Origin: Actinomycetota bacterium
GTDB lineage: Bacteria > Actinomycetota > Humimicrobiia > Humimicrobiales > Humimicrobiaceae
NCBI GenBank assembly: GCA_018897225.1
Contig: JAHILC010000298.1
Span: 1-6,774, forward strand
DNA: 6,774 nt
Direction of reading: 5' to 3'
Of this stretch, positions 1-5,969 are shown one piece after another. The notes under the pieces were generated by a model that saw only the letters and a list, made by a program, of their open reading frames with translations, did not search any database and was not told the origin of the DNA. Position 1 is the first letter of the stretch; each line of letters starts with the position of its first letter. A program made the translations under genes and the position numbers.

Positions 1-89
1 GTTCCGCATACTTCCATTATATTTATACTTTTCTTATCTAAATCTCTGACAAGACTGCTGATTCTTGCGCAAATTTCTTTAATGTTCAT
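1..89 (-). CDS. hypD: HypD, hydrogenase Fe-ligand assembly protein (N-terminal fragment)
   Basis: This is the first 29 or so codons of hypD, cut by the left edge of the window. The minus-strand translation begins MNIKEICARISSLV and reaches the family signature MEVCGT at residues 25-30. In HypD this is the start of the conserved MEVCGTH motif, whose cysteine is essential. Known role of the family: HypD is a [4Fe-4S] protein that, with HypC, forms the cytoplasmic scaffold on which the Fe(CN)2CO unit of [NiFe]-hydrogenase is assembled. The ATG overlaps the hypC stop codon (ATGA), so translation is probably coupled. A weak GGAAG at 94-98 (minus) could serve as ribosome binding site. The call rests on a short fragment, but the motif and the hypC neighbour make it firm. 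Confidence 0.93.
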   Translation of the reverse strand, partial: MNIKEICARISSLVRDLDKKSINIMEVCG

Positions 90-304
90 TGTTCTTCCAG
101 AAATTCTTTCCAGTAACCTACAGTGATGGAAGCTTCTTTTTTATCAATAATTTGAATTGCAAAACCTGCATGCACTATTACATAATCACCAATCTTTGCG
201 TCAGGCACCAGTGTTATATCAACTTCCTTGACAACACCGAGAGTTTCTATTTCAGCAATATTTTTATTAATTTTAATAACTTTTGCAGGAATGGCCAGGC
301 ACAT
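86..304 (-). CDS. hypC: HypC, hydrogenase maturation chaperone
   Basis: This complete 72-residue protein has the usual HypC/HybG length. It starts MCLAIPAK, which carries the Cys2 that becomes the N-terminal residue and coordinates iron. The second family block, HAGFAIQIID, lies at residues 45-54. Known role: HypC binds HypD and carries the Fe(CN)2CO group to the hydrogenase large-subunit precursor in the cytoplasm. The start is fixed by the MCLAIP motif and by the strong AAGAGGTGG Shine-Dalgarno sequence 7 nt upstream (312-320, minus). It is the first gene of a transcript that continues into hypD with an ATGA overlap. A sigma70-type promoter lies about 70 nt upstream. It is separated from hypF on the same strand by a signalling gene of opposite orientation. 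Confidence 0.97.
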   Translation of the reverse strand: MCLAIPAKVIKINKNIAEIETLGVVKEVDITLVPDAKIGDYVIVHAGFAIQIIDKKEASITVGYWKEFLEEQ

Positions 305-311
305 CTAATTA

Positions 312-320
312 CCACCTCTT
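312..320 (-). promoter_or_regulatory. Shine-Dalgarno of hypC
   Basis: AAGAGGTGG on the minus strand ends 7 nt before the hypC ATG. It is a strong match to the anti-SD consensus. It shows that this genome uses SD-led initiation, in contrast to the SD-less starts of hypF, the 248-aa gene and the sensor gene in the same window. Confidence 0.85.
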
Positions 321-370
321 TAAAAATAAAAATTATCAGCATTTTTTATAAAAGCCTTAAATACAGCAGC

Positions 371-394
371 TATTATATTAGAAATCATATAATA
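371..394. repeat. Inverted repeat over the hypC -10 box
   Basis: TATTATAT (371-378) and ATATAATA (387-394) are perfect 8-bp inverted repeats separated by 8 nt (TAGAAATC). The left arm contains the hypCD -10 hexamer. The layout would suit a dimeric repressor or an AT-binding regulator, but the all-A/T arms could arise by chance in this composition. Confidence 0.3.
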
Positions 395-400
395 TCGCAA
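372..400 (-). promoter_or_regulatory. Predicted sigma70-type promoter for hypCD
   Basis: Reading the minus strand, TTGCGA (395-400) is followed after exactly 17 nt by a perfect TATAAT (372-377). This predicts transcription starting near position 365 and a 5' leader of about 60 nt carrying the hypC ribosome binding site. The -10 lies inside an 8-bp inverted repeat (371-378 / 387-394). The -35 matches TTGACA at four of six positions. In such AT-rich DNA a TATAAT alone would be weak evidence; the exact spacing and correct placement raise it. Confidence 0.6.
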
Positions 401-407
401 AATAATA

Positions 408-459
408 TAAAATTATTAAATTATTTCTTTTTATTTGTATTTGTGTTAAAATTATTAAA
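408..459. repeat. 13-bp direct repeat TAAAATTATTAAA, two copies
   Basis: Identical copies of TAAAATTATTAAA lie at 408-420 and 447-459, 39 bp apart start to start, upstream of the hypCD promoter. This could be a tandem regulator site, but the A/T-only content makes chance recurrence quite possible. Confidence 0.25.
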
Positions 460-514
460 AAGTTACAAAAAGTTTATATAAATTATTTTGGTTTAAAGCT
501 ATTTATTCTTACAG

Positions 515-528
515 TTAATTTAAATTAA
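515..528. repeat. 14-bp perfect palindrome
   Basis: TTAATTTAAATTAA at 515-528 equals its own reverse complement. It lies about 90 bp upstream of the sensor gene. It is a possible operator but consists only of A and T. Confidence 0.25.
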
Positions 529-553
529 TTTACCATAAACTTATAAGAATAAA

Positions 554-569
554 ATAAATTATAATTTAT
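554..569. repeat. 16-bp perfect palindrome with internal TATAAT
   Basis: ATAAATTATAATTTAT at 554-569 is a perfect 16-bp palindrome. It contains a TATAAT (560-565) 48 nt before the ATG of the sensor gene. It could be an operator over a -10 element, but no good -35 sits 16-18 nt upstream, so its function is unproven. Confidence 0.3.
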
Positions 570-576
570 AAATACC

Positions 577-605
577 TTGATATCATAATAACAAATTTTT
601 AAATA
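577..605 (+). promoter_or_regulatory. Weak candidate promoter for the GGDEF/HD-GYP gene
   Basis: TTGATA (577-582, five of six to consensus) is followed after 17 nt by TAAATA (600-605, three of six). Transcription would then start within a few nt of the ATG at 614, leaving no room for an SD. None is visible in the 30 nt before the ATG. This fits a leaderless or near-leaderless mRNA. The -10 is poor, and the TATAAT at 560-565 is an alternative. Confidence 0.25.
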
Positions 606-613
606 TTAAAATT

Positions 614-2749
614 ATGCTCATTCAATTTAATGCATATTTAATCCCTTATATTATCGGAATATCAATCACTTTGGTTCTTGCGATAATTATCTTAAGATCT
701 AAATCCGGTAAGAACTACAGACTTACATCTCTTTTGTTGATTTCTTGTACCGTATGGATGTTAGGATGTGCGCTGGAAATCTTAAATACTTCTCTTATAG
801 GGAAAATTATTTTTGGCAGGATTCAGTATTTTGGTATTTCCACTGTTCCATTATTGTTTTTTTTATTAACTATGGAATATGCAGGTTTTGCCTGGAGGCT
901 CAAAAAGGAAAGAATAATTGCCTTGAGTATTATACCTGCAGCCTCATTGGTTTTATTTCTTACAAATAATATACATAGTTTGATGTGGAAGAATGAAGTA
1001 ATTCATTCCAGTGGTCTTCTGACAGTTTTGTCAGTAAATGACTATGGGGCTGCATTCTGGGTATGGACGAGCTTTTCTTATATTTTGCTTTTTATAAGTA
1101 CAATATTTCTATTTTTTATTTTTGCAAGCAGGTATAGATTTTTTAGGCTTCAGGCTATCGCTTTGATTTCTGCGTTAATATTTGCTTGGGCTATAAAAAT
1201 ATTGTATGTATTTAAGCTAATACCTTTAATAAAATTCGATTTAACCCCAATTGCAGTATCATTTTTCAGTCTTGTTTTGGTATTCGGTTTTACATATTTA
1301 AAGATAGGTGAGATTGTCCCTATAAATTATGAGTCAATAATAGGAAGCATAAAAGATGGTGTTATTGTTCTGGATAAGGAAGGCCGGATTAACTTCCTGA
1401 ACAAGCAGGCACAGGATTTATTTTCTAACGGCAGGGATTTTATTGGAAAGCCCATAGATTATATCTGGCATGATTATAGTATTAATTTCACTGAGGATGA
1501 ACTGGAAGTTGAGAAAGATGTGATGATTAATACCCATCAGGAAGATAGATACTTTAATATTTCAGTAAGTATACTAAAAATAAGCAGCATGGAAATAGGC
1601 GGCAGGCTGATAGTTATCAGGGATATTACTGAAAGGAAAAAATCAGAAGAGAAGATAAAATACATTAGTTTCCATGATAATTTAACAGATCTTTATAACA
1701 GAGCATATTTTGATGAAGAACTAAAGCGACTGGACAGGGAACGCCAGTTGCCTTTAAGCATAATCATTGGTGATGTTAATGGCCTGAAATTAATAAATGA
1801 TGGCTTTGGGCATAAAAAAGGAGATCTACTCCTTAGAAAATGCGCAAAAGTTCTAGTTAAAAGCTGCAGGTCTGAGGACATTATTTGTAGATGGGGTGGA
1901 GATGAGTTTGCGATATTTCTGCCCAAAACCCAAGAAGAAGAAGCTGAAGAAATTGTGGAAAGGATAAGGCTTGGATGTATAGATCAGGAAAATAAGAAAC
2001 TGCCTTTAAGCATATCTCTTGGTGTGGCAACGAAAACCGAACATTTGCAAAACTTGCAGAAAGTAATTAAGAGCGCTGAAGATGGAATGTATCGAAGAAA
2101 ACTAGTTGAAAGAAATAGCATATCAAATTCGATACTTTCTGCTTTTAGCAGAGCTCTTTTTGAAAAAGGTCTTGAAAATGAAAAGCATACTTACAGGGTT
2201 AGCTCTCTTTCAAGAAGAATTGGAAAAGCGATTAACCTCTCCGAGAACCAGCTAAATAATTTATCACTTCTTTCGTTATTGCATGACATAGGTAAAGTAG
2301 CTATCGCTGAAAATGTTTTGATGAAAAAAGGAGAACTAACCAAGGAAGAAACCCGCATGGTAAGAAGGCATACAATCATTGGATATAATATAGCAAAATC
2401 CACTATACAGCTTGCCCATATAGCAGATGAAATTCTATATCATCACGAATGGTGGAATGGGCATGGGTATCCGCATAAGTTAAAGGGAGATTCCATACCA
2501 ATTAATTCAAGAATTATTGCAGTTGTCGACGCTTACGATGTCATGGCAAATGGAGCCCCATACAAGAAAGCAACTTCAAAGAAAAAAGCAGTTGAAATAA
2601 TAAAAGGATTATCAGGAGTTCAGTTCGATCCTGTTCTTGTTGAAATATTTATTGAAATACTGGAAGGTCTTGGAGAAGATTATCTGGAAGAAATTGAAAA
2701 ATATGAAGTTTTCCAATTGGTAAAGGAAGAAAGCAGTATCAGTATTTAA
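614..2749 (+). CDS. Seven-TM / PAS / GGDEF / HD-GYP cyclic di-GMP signalling protein
   Basis: This complete 711-residue membrane protein has about seven hydrophobic helices in residues 8-230, resembling the N-terminal 7TM sensor region of some histidine kinases. A PAS domain follows (about 236-345, ending RDITERKKSEEKI). A GGDEF domain (about 350-500) has GGDEF intact at 428-432, the RSED inhibitory site at 419-422 and INDGFGHKKGD at 394-404. The Asp of the GHxxGD block favours ordinary cyclic di-GMP synthesis over the hybrid-nucleotide subclass. An HD-GYP domain (about 515-690) has HDIGK at 557-561, H586, HHE at 610-612, GYP at 618-620 and D639. E521 four residues before H525 fits the trinuclear-metal type. 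It probably both makes and hydrolyses cyclic di-GMP at the membrane; the signal it senses is unknown. No SD precedes the ATG. It lies between hypC and hypF in the opposite orientation and ends 3 nt from the hypF stop. Confidence 0.93.
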   Translation: MLIQFNAYLIPYIIGISITLVLAIIILRSKSGKNYRLTSLLLISCTVWMLGCALEILNTSLIGKIIFGRIQYFGISTVPLLFFLLTMEYAGFAWRLKKERIIALSIIPAASLVLFLTNNIHSLMWKNEVIHSSGLLTVLSVNDYGAAFWVWTSFSYILLFISTIFLFFIFASRYRFFRLQAIALISALIFAWAIKILYVFKLIPLIKFDLTPIAVSFFSLVLVFGFTYLKIGEIVPINYESIIGSIKDGVIVLDKEGRINFLNKQAQDLFSNGRDFIGKPIDYIWHDYSINFTEDELEVEKDVMINTHQEDRYFNISVSILKISSMEIGGRLIVIRDITERKKSEEKIKYISFHDNLTDLYNRAYFDEELKRLDRERQLPLSIIIGDVNGLKLINDGFGHKKGDLLLRKCAKVLVKSCRSEDIICRWGGDEFAIFLPKTQEEEAEEIVERIRLGCIDQENKKLPLSISLGVATKTEHLQNLQKVIKSAEDGMYRRKLVERNSISNSILSAFSRALFEKGLENEKHTYRVSSLSRRIGKAINLSENQLNNLSLLSLLHDIGKVAIAENVLMKKGELTKEETRMVRRHTIIGYNIAKSTIQLAHIADEILYHHEWWNGHGYPHKLKGDSIPINSRIIAVVDAYDVMANGAPYKKATSKKKAVEIIKGLSGVQFDPVLVEIFIEILEGLGEDYLEEIEKYEVFQLVKEESSISI

Positions 2750-2752
2750 AAA

Positions 2753-5137
2753 TCAATTCTGCTTTAAAGCTAATGCTCCAATATATGCTTGCCCAAGTGA
2801 AATCCCGCCATCATTTACAGGAACCTTAAATTTGGAATATACATTGAAATTGGATTTTTTTAGTAATTCAAAACAACGGCTGATCAGCAGATTGTTTTGA
2901 AAAACACCTCCGCTTAGCGCAATTATATTTGTGCCAAAGTTTTTTTTGGCTTTAGCAGATATATTAAGAACGGCCCTTGCAAGAGTATTGTGAAATTTAG
3001 CTGAAACGATAGGAGCTGCAACATTGTTTTTTAAATCAGAAATAATCTGGTTGAAAATAAAATAATCATCTATAACAAAGTCTTCAATTTCAACCTGATA
3101 TTCGTCTTTAATATTTTCCTGGCAAATCATTTCAAGATGTATGGCTGCCTCACCTTCATAACTAACAATATGAGTCAAGTTTAAAATTGAGCTTACAGAG
3201 TCAAAAAATCTTCCCATACTTGTTGTTATAGGACTGTTAAAGCCTGTTTGAATTTGTTTTATAATAATATCAATTTCTTCAGGCTCAATTATTTTCTTAT
3301 AAAATGGAAACTGGCTGAAAATATAATTAAAAAAATCCTTTTTAGAATTATTTGCCTGATTTGTAAAGTAATTATAAAGATAGGAAACAGCCATCCTGTA
3401 AGGTTTTTTTATTGTAATTTCGCCGCCAGGCATATATTTTTCTTTTATATGGCCAATTCTTTCAAAATTCAGTTCTTTCTTACTCAAGATTTTTTGGACA
3501 ATAAAGATCTCACTTCCCCAAACTTTGCCATCATCGCCATAACCGGTCCCATCCCAGGCAAATCCAAGGATCCTGTCATTTTCTTGATTTTCACTTTCTT
3601 CAAGCAATCTGTTTTCTGCAATTACGCCTGCAATATGTGCCTTATGATGCTGCACTTCTATTTTTTTTGAATTTCTAAAGTGGTGTTTTGCAAATTTTGT
3701 TGCAGCATAATCTGGGTGTTTGTCATATAGAATGAGATCTATTTTATCAATATTGAAAAGTTTCTTATAATTGTCTAGAGTGATCTTAAAGAAATCTAAA
3801 GTTTCGGCGCTATCCATATCCCCAATATGCTGGCTGATAATTGCATAGTTCTTTTTAAGAATGCAGAAAGTATTTTTTTCCTGAGCGCCTACAGCAAGAA
3901 TTACTTTATTGCCGATATTGGGACCTAGTTTCATAGGATAAGGAGCATAGCCTCTGGCTCTTCTTAATATCATTTCATTATCATTAAAAATTTTAATCAC
4001 TGAATCATCGTATTTTGAATAAATATCCCGGTTGTGGGTAAGGAAATAATCACAAATATCCTGAAGTTCAAATAGAGCTTCTTTGTTTTCTGAAGCAATT
4101 GGTTCTTCTGAAATATTTCCGCTGGTCATTACCAAAGGAAAATCGATATTATTAAAAAGGAGATGATGCAGCGGGGTATAGGGGAGCATGGCGCCCTCAT
4201 ATTTATTATAATAAGATACATGTTTTGAAAGGCTCATAAATTTAATTTTTTTCAGTAATACTATTGGCGCTGAAGACGAAGTCAGACTGGCTTGTTCCAG
4301 GATGCTTACAGCCAGATATTTGTTTAGCGTTTCCATATCTTTAAACATAACTGCAAATGGCTTTTGCGGCCTGTTTTTCCTCTTTCTAAGTTTAAGAATT
4401 GCATCGTCATTTGTAGCGTCACATGCTATCTGAAAACCACCAAGGCTTTTTATTCCAATAATAAAACCATTTTTTAAAAGCCTGGCCGCAGTTAAAATAG
4501 GGTTTTGAAAGTCAACAGTTTTTCCTGTGTTATCAATGATGGAAAGTACAGGTCCGCAGATTTTGCATGCATTGGGTTGGGCGTGAAATCGCCTGTCAAA
4601 TGGGTTTTCATATTCTTTTTTGCAATCAGGACACATTTCAAACTTAAGCATAGTAGTATATTGCCTGTCATATGGCATCTTTTTTATTATGGTGAATCGA
4701 GGTCCGCAGTTTGTACAGTTGGTAAAAGGGTAATAATACCGCCTGCGATCCTCTTTATTATTTATATCTTCAATACATATTTGGCAAGTTGCCAAATCCG
4801 GAGAAATCAACTGGAATTTTTCATCAGTTTCAATGCTTTTTTCTATTGCGAAGTCCTGGAAATTTTCTTGTGGGATTTTACGGTATTCAATTTTTTCAAT
4901 TAACGATGGAGATGGCTTAAATTTTTTTATTTTATCTATAAAAACAGACAGTTCTTTCTTATTTTTCACCGAAACTTTTATAATGACACCTTCGGTTGTA
5001 TTTGTTATGCTGCCATTTAAGTTATTTTCTTTAGCAAGCTTATAAATAAATGGCCGAAATCCAACACCCTGTACAATTCCTGATATGTTAATTGAGTACA
5101 AAATTATGTTTTTATTTTCAGTGATTTTTTCTTGCAT
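2753..5137 (-). CDS. hypF: HypF, carbamoyltransferase for [NiFe]-hydrogenase maturation
   Basis: This complete 794-residue protein has all HypF modules in order. An acylphosphatase-like domain comes first (about 12-100), with SGIVQGVGFRPF at 19-30, Arg28 and Asn46. Two zinc fingers follow, with CxxC pairs at 118/121, 141/144, 169/172 and 191/194. The YrdC-like domain (about 210-400) carries KRKNRPQKPFAVMFKD and LPYTPLHHLLF. The Kae1-like C-terminal domain has VQHHKAH at 495-501, FAWDGTGYG at 526-534 and ALSGGVFQN at 740-748. Known role: it converts carbamoyl phosphate and ATP to a carbamoyl adenylate and transfers the carbamoyl group to the HypE C-terminal cysteine, the source of the cyanide ligands. 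The protein is slightly longer than the common 750-780 residues. The first finger loop holds 19 residues where 18 is usual, and WGSE replaces the usual WGGE. A TATAAT sits 6 nt before the ATG with no SD, so translation is probably leaderless. Confidence 0.97.
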   Translation of the reverse strand: MQEKITENKNIILYSINISGIVQGVGFRPFIYKLAKENNLNGSITNTTEGVIIKVSVKNKKELSVFIDKIKKFKPSPSLIEKIEYRKIPQENFQDFAIEKSIETDEKFQLISPDLATCQICIEDINNKEDRRRYYYPFTNCTNCGPRFTIIKKMPYDRQYTTMLKFEMCPDCKKEYENPFDRRFHAQPNACKICGPVLSIIDNTGKTVDFQNPILTAARLLKNGFIIGIKSLGGFQIACDATNDDAILKLRKRKNRPQKPFAVMFKDMETLNKYLAVSILEQASLTSSSAPIVLLKKIKFMSLSKHVSYYNKYEGAMLPYTPLHHLLFNNIDFPLVMTSGNISEEPIASENKEALFELQDICDYFLTHNRDIYSKYDDSVIKIFNDNEMILRRARGYAPYPMKLGPNIGNKVILAVGAQEKNTFCILKKNYAIISQHIGDMDSAETLDFFKITLDNYKKLFNIDKIDLILYDKHPDYAATKFAKHHFRNSKKIEVQHHKAHIAGVIAENRLLEESENQENDRILGFAWDGTGYGDDGKVWGSEIFIVQKILSKKELNFERIGHIKEKYMPGGEITIKKPYRMAVSYLYNYFTNQANNSKKDFFNYIFSQFPFYKKIIEPEEIDIIIKQIQTGFNSPITTSMGRFFDSVSSILNLTHIVSYEGEAAIHLEMICQENIKDEYQVEIEDFVIDDYFIFNQIISDLKNNVAAPIVSAKFHNTLARAVLNISAKAKKNFGTNIIALSGGVFQNNLLISRCFELLKKSNFNVYSKFKVPVNDGGISLGQAYIGALALKQN

Positions 5138-5143
5138 AAAAAG

Positions 5144-5172
5144 ATTATACTTTATTTTGATTTAGCTTAAAA
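5144..5172 (-). promoter_or_regulatory. hypF: Predicted leaderless promoter of hypF
   Basis: On the minus strand a perfect TATAAT (5144-5149) is followed by CTTTTT and then the hypF ATG (5137). Transcription normally starts 7 nt past the -10, which is exactly the A of the ATG. There is no SD. The best -35 at 17-nt spacing is TTTTAA (5167-5172), which is weak. The arrangement mirrors the opposite promoter for the 5191 gene. Confidence 0.6.
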
Positions 5173-5184
5173 TAAAGTTATAAT
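5157..5184 (+). promoter_or_regulatory. Predicted leaderless promoter of the 5191 operon
   Basis: TTGATT (5157-5162) and a perfect TATAAT (5179-5184) are 16 nt apart. TTTAAA and then the ATG at 5191 follow, so the expected +1 is the A of the start codon. No SD can fit. This supports the ATG at 5191 over the in-frame ATG at 5197. The element overlaps the hypF promoter on the other strand. Confidence 0.65.
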
Positions 5185-5190
5185 TTAAAT

Positions 5191-5937
5191 ATGAACATGG
5201 ATGAAAAAATTAAATATGCTATCGAAAACACTGAAGTGCTGAAGCAGCCAAAAAAGCTGCTTTCAACTTATGATTCTACGACCATACATTATTATATCCT
5301 GACTGTTCCTTTTTATATTGAATTTGAAGGTAAGACAAAAGACTCTGAAACTGTCATCAGGGAAGGCCGGATTACCTGGCATAAACCTAAACTGATTACT
5401 CCATATTATATTATGAGAATGGAGGGATTCAGCCAAGAAGCAAAAAAAGCATTCGAGATGCTTGCGGGAGAAAGCGCAGACCTGGCATTAATGCTTTACA
5501 AGCTAAGATTTGTTAAAGACTATGACCACATGGATATTGTATCTACGTCGCTGGATGAGCTTGCAAAAAAAATAGATAGTGAGATTGAAAAAAAACAGGA
5601 TCCGTTCTGTGCTATTATAAAAGGAATTGATGAATTCTGGGATGTTTCTCTTACAAAATTTATTTACGAACTTGTTATAAATAGCGCATATTTCTCGCAG
5701 CTGCCAGATTTAAGCGCAAATAATCTTATCAATTTGAATTCATCGGGAATGCCGGTTATTTCAAGAGATAATCGTGGTATTCCTTTTGCAGCACGATCAG
5801 AAATTGAAAATTTGTTCAATCTATATGAAAAAGGTGAAATTGAGGCAGCCAGACTTAAAGAGGAGCTTGACATCTGGGGGTTATTTAGTTACTACCAGGA
5901 CAGATTTTTTAATCTTTTTAAAAAAAGAAGAAATTAA
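5191..5937 (+). CDS. Uncharacterised 248-aa protein, first gene of a two-gene operon
   Basis: I do not recognise a named family. The protein is soluble-looking, with no signal peptide and no membrane helix. An N-terminal helix (about 3-18) leads into a probable beta segment, TTIHYYILTVPFYIEF at 30-45. A distinctive stretch from ETVIREGRI through ITPYYIMRMEGF follows (53-80). The middle and C-terminal parts are mainly helical and charged, and the tail is basic (FKKRRN). It has ordinary codon use and no obvious catalytic motif. The ATG at 5191 is chosen because a TATAAT ends 6 nt before it; a second in-frame ATG lies at 5197. The SD-led 198-aa gene follows 32 nt after its stop, probably on the same mRNA. 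It is divergent from hypF with a shared promoter region, which hints at co-regulation but does not prove a hydrogenase role. Confidence 0.85.
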   Translation: MNMDEKIKYAIENTEVLKQPKKLLSTYDSTTIHYYILTVPFYIEFEGKTKDSETVIREGRITWHKPKLITPYYIMRMEGFSQEAKKAFEMLAGESADLALMLYKLRFVKDYDHMDIVSTSLDELAKKIDSEIEKKQDPFCAIIKGIDEFWDVSLTKFIYELVINSAYFSQLPDLSANNLINLNSSGMPVISRDNRGIPFAARSEIENLFNLYEKGEIEAARLKEELDIWGLFSYYQDRFFNLFKKRRN

Positions 5938-5957
5938 TTAAAATTATATTTTAAAAC

Positions 5958-5963
5958 AGGGGA
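5958..5963 (+). promoter_or_regulatory. Shine-Dalgarno of the 198-aa gene
   Basis: AGGGGA ends 6 nt before the ATG at 5970. It fixes the start of this internal operon gene and contrasts with the leaderless first gene of the same operon. Confidence 0.75.
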
Positions 5964-5969
5964 AAAATT

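Larger units (their letters stand above)
305..613. other. AT-rich divergent intergenic region, no gene seen
   Basis: These 309 nt separate the starts of hypC (minus) and the GGDEF/HD-GYP gene (plus). I see no convincing coding sequence, tRNA or structured RNA. The plus-strand open frame here lacks an SD, runs antisense through hypC, and is low-complexity Phe/Ile/Asn/Tyr-rich. The region holds the hypCD promoter, an 8-bp inverted repeat over its -10, a 13-bp direct repeat (408-420 and 447-459), and two perfect AT-only palindromes (515-528 and 554-569). It also holds a weak promoter candidate for the downstream gene. It is the longest non-coding stretch in the window. Confidence 0.7.
5141..5187. 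repeat. Long imperfect inverted repeat joining two divergent promoters
   Basis: ATTATACTTTATTTT (5144-5158) is mirrored by AAAATAAAGTTATAAT (5169-5184). The arms match over 15 bp with a single extra T (5178), and 10 nt (5159-5168) separate them. Allowing one G-T pair, the symmetry extends outward by 3 nt on each side. Each arm contains the -10 box of the promoter reading away from the centre. It may be a shared operator or simply two copies of one promoter type. The stem is too A/T-rich and wrongly placed to be an intrinsic terminator. Confidence 0.7.

Noticed and set aside
89..481. 130-codon plus-strand open frame
   Set aside because: It runs antisense through hypC and into AT-rich spacer, has no SD, and encodes a low-complexity Phe/Ile/Asn/Tyr-rich sequence. 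HypC on the other strand is certain.
305..613. Cyclic di-GMP or other riboswitch upstream of the sensor gene or hypC
   Set aside because: There is no GC-containing conserved core or paired helices typical of known riboswitches, only A/T-rich palindromes.
1693..1926. 77-codon minus-strand open frame in the GGDEF region
   Set aside because: It is the shadow of an intact GGDEF domain.
2761..2770. GCTTTAAAGC palindrome just past the convergent stops, as a terminator
   Set aside because: It is a 10-bp palindrome without a loop, a GC-rich stem or a following T tract, and it lies in hypF coding sequence.
3248..3670. 140-codon plus-strand open frame inside hypF
   Set aside because: It lies wholly antisense within the firmly identified hypF and has biased composition; it is a shadow frame.
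4505..4903. 132-codon plus-strand open frame inside hypF
   Set aside because: It is antisense to the zinc-finger and YrdC-like region of hypF, with no independent support.
5144..5184. Intrinsic terminator hairpin between hypF and the 5191 gene
   Set aside because: The stem is nearly all A/T, and it lies between two divergent starts where no transcript needs to end. The promoter reading explains it better.
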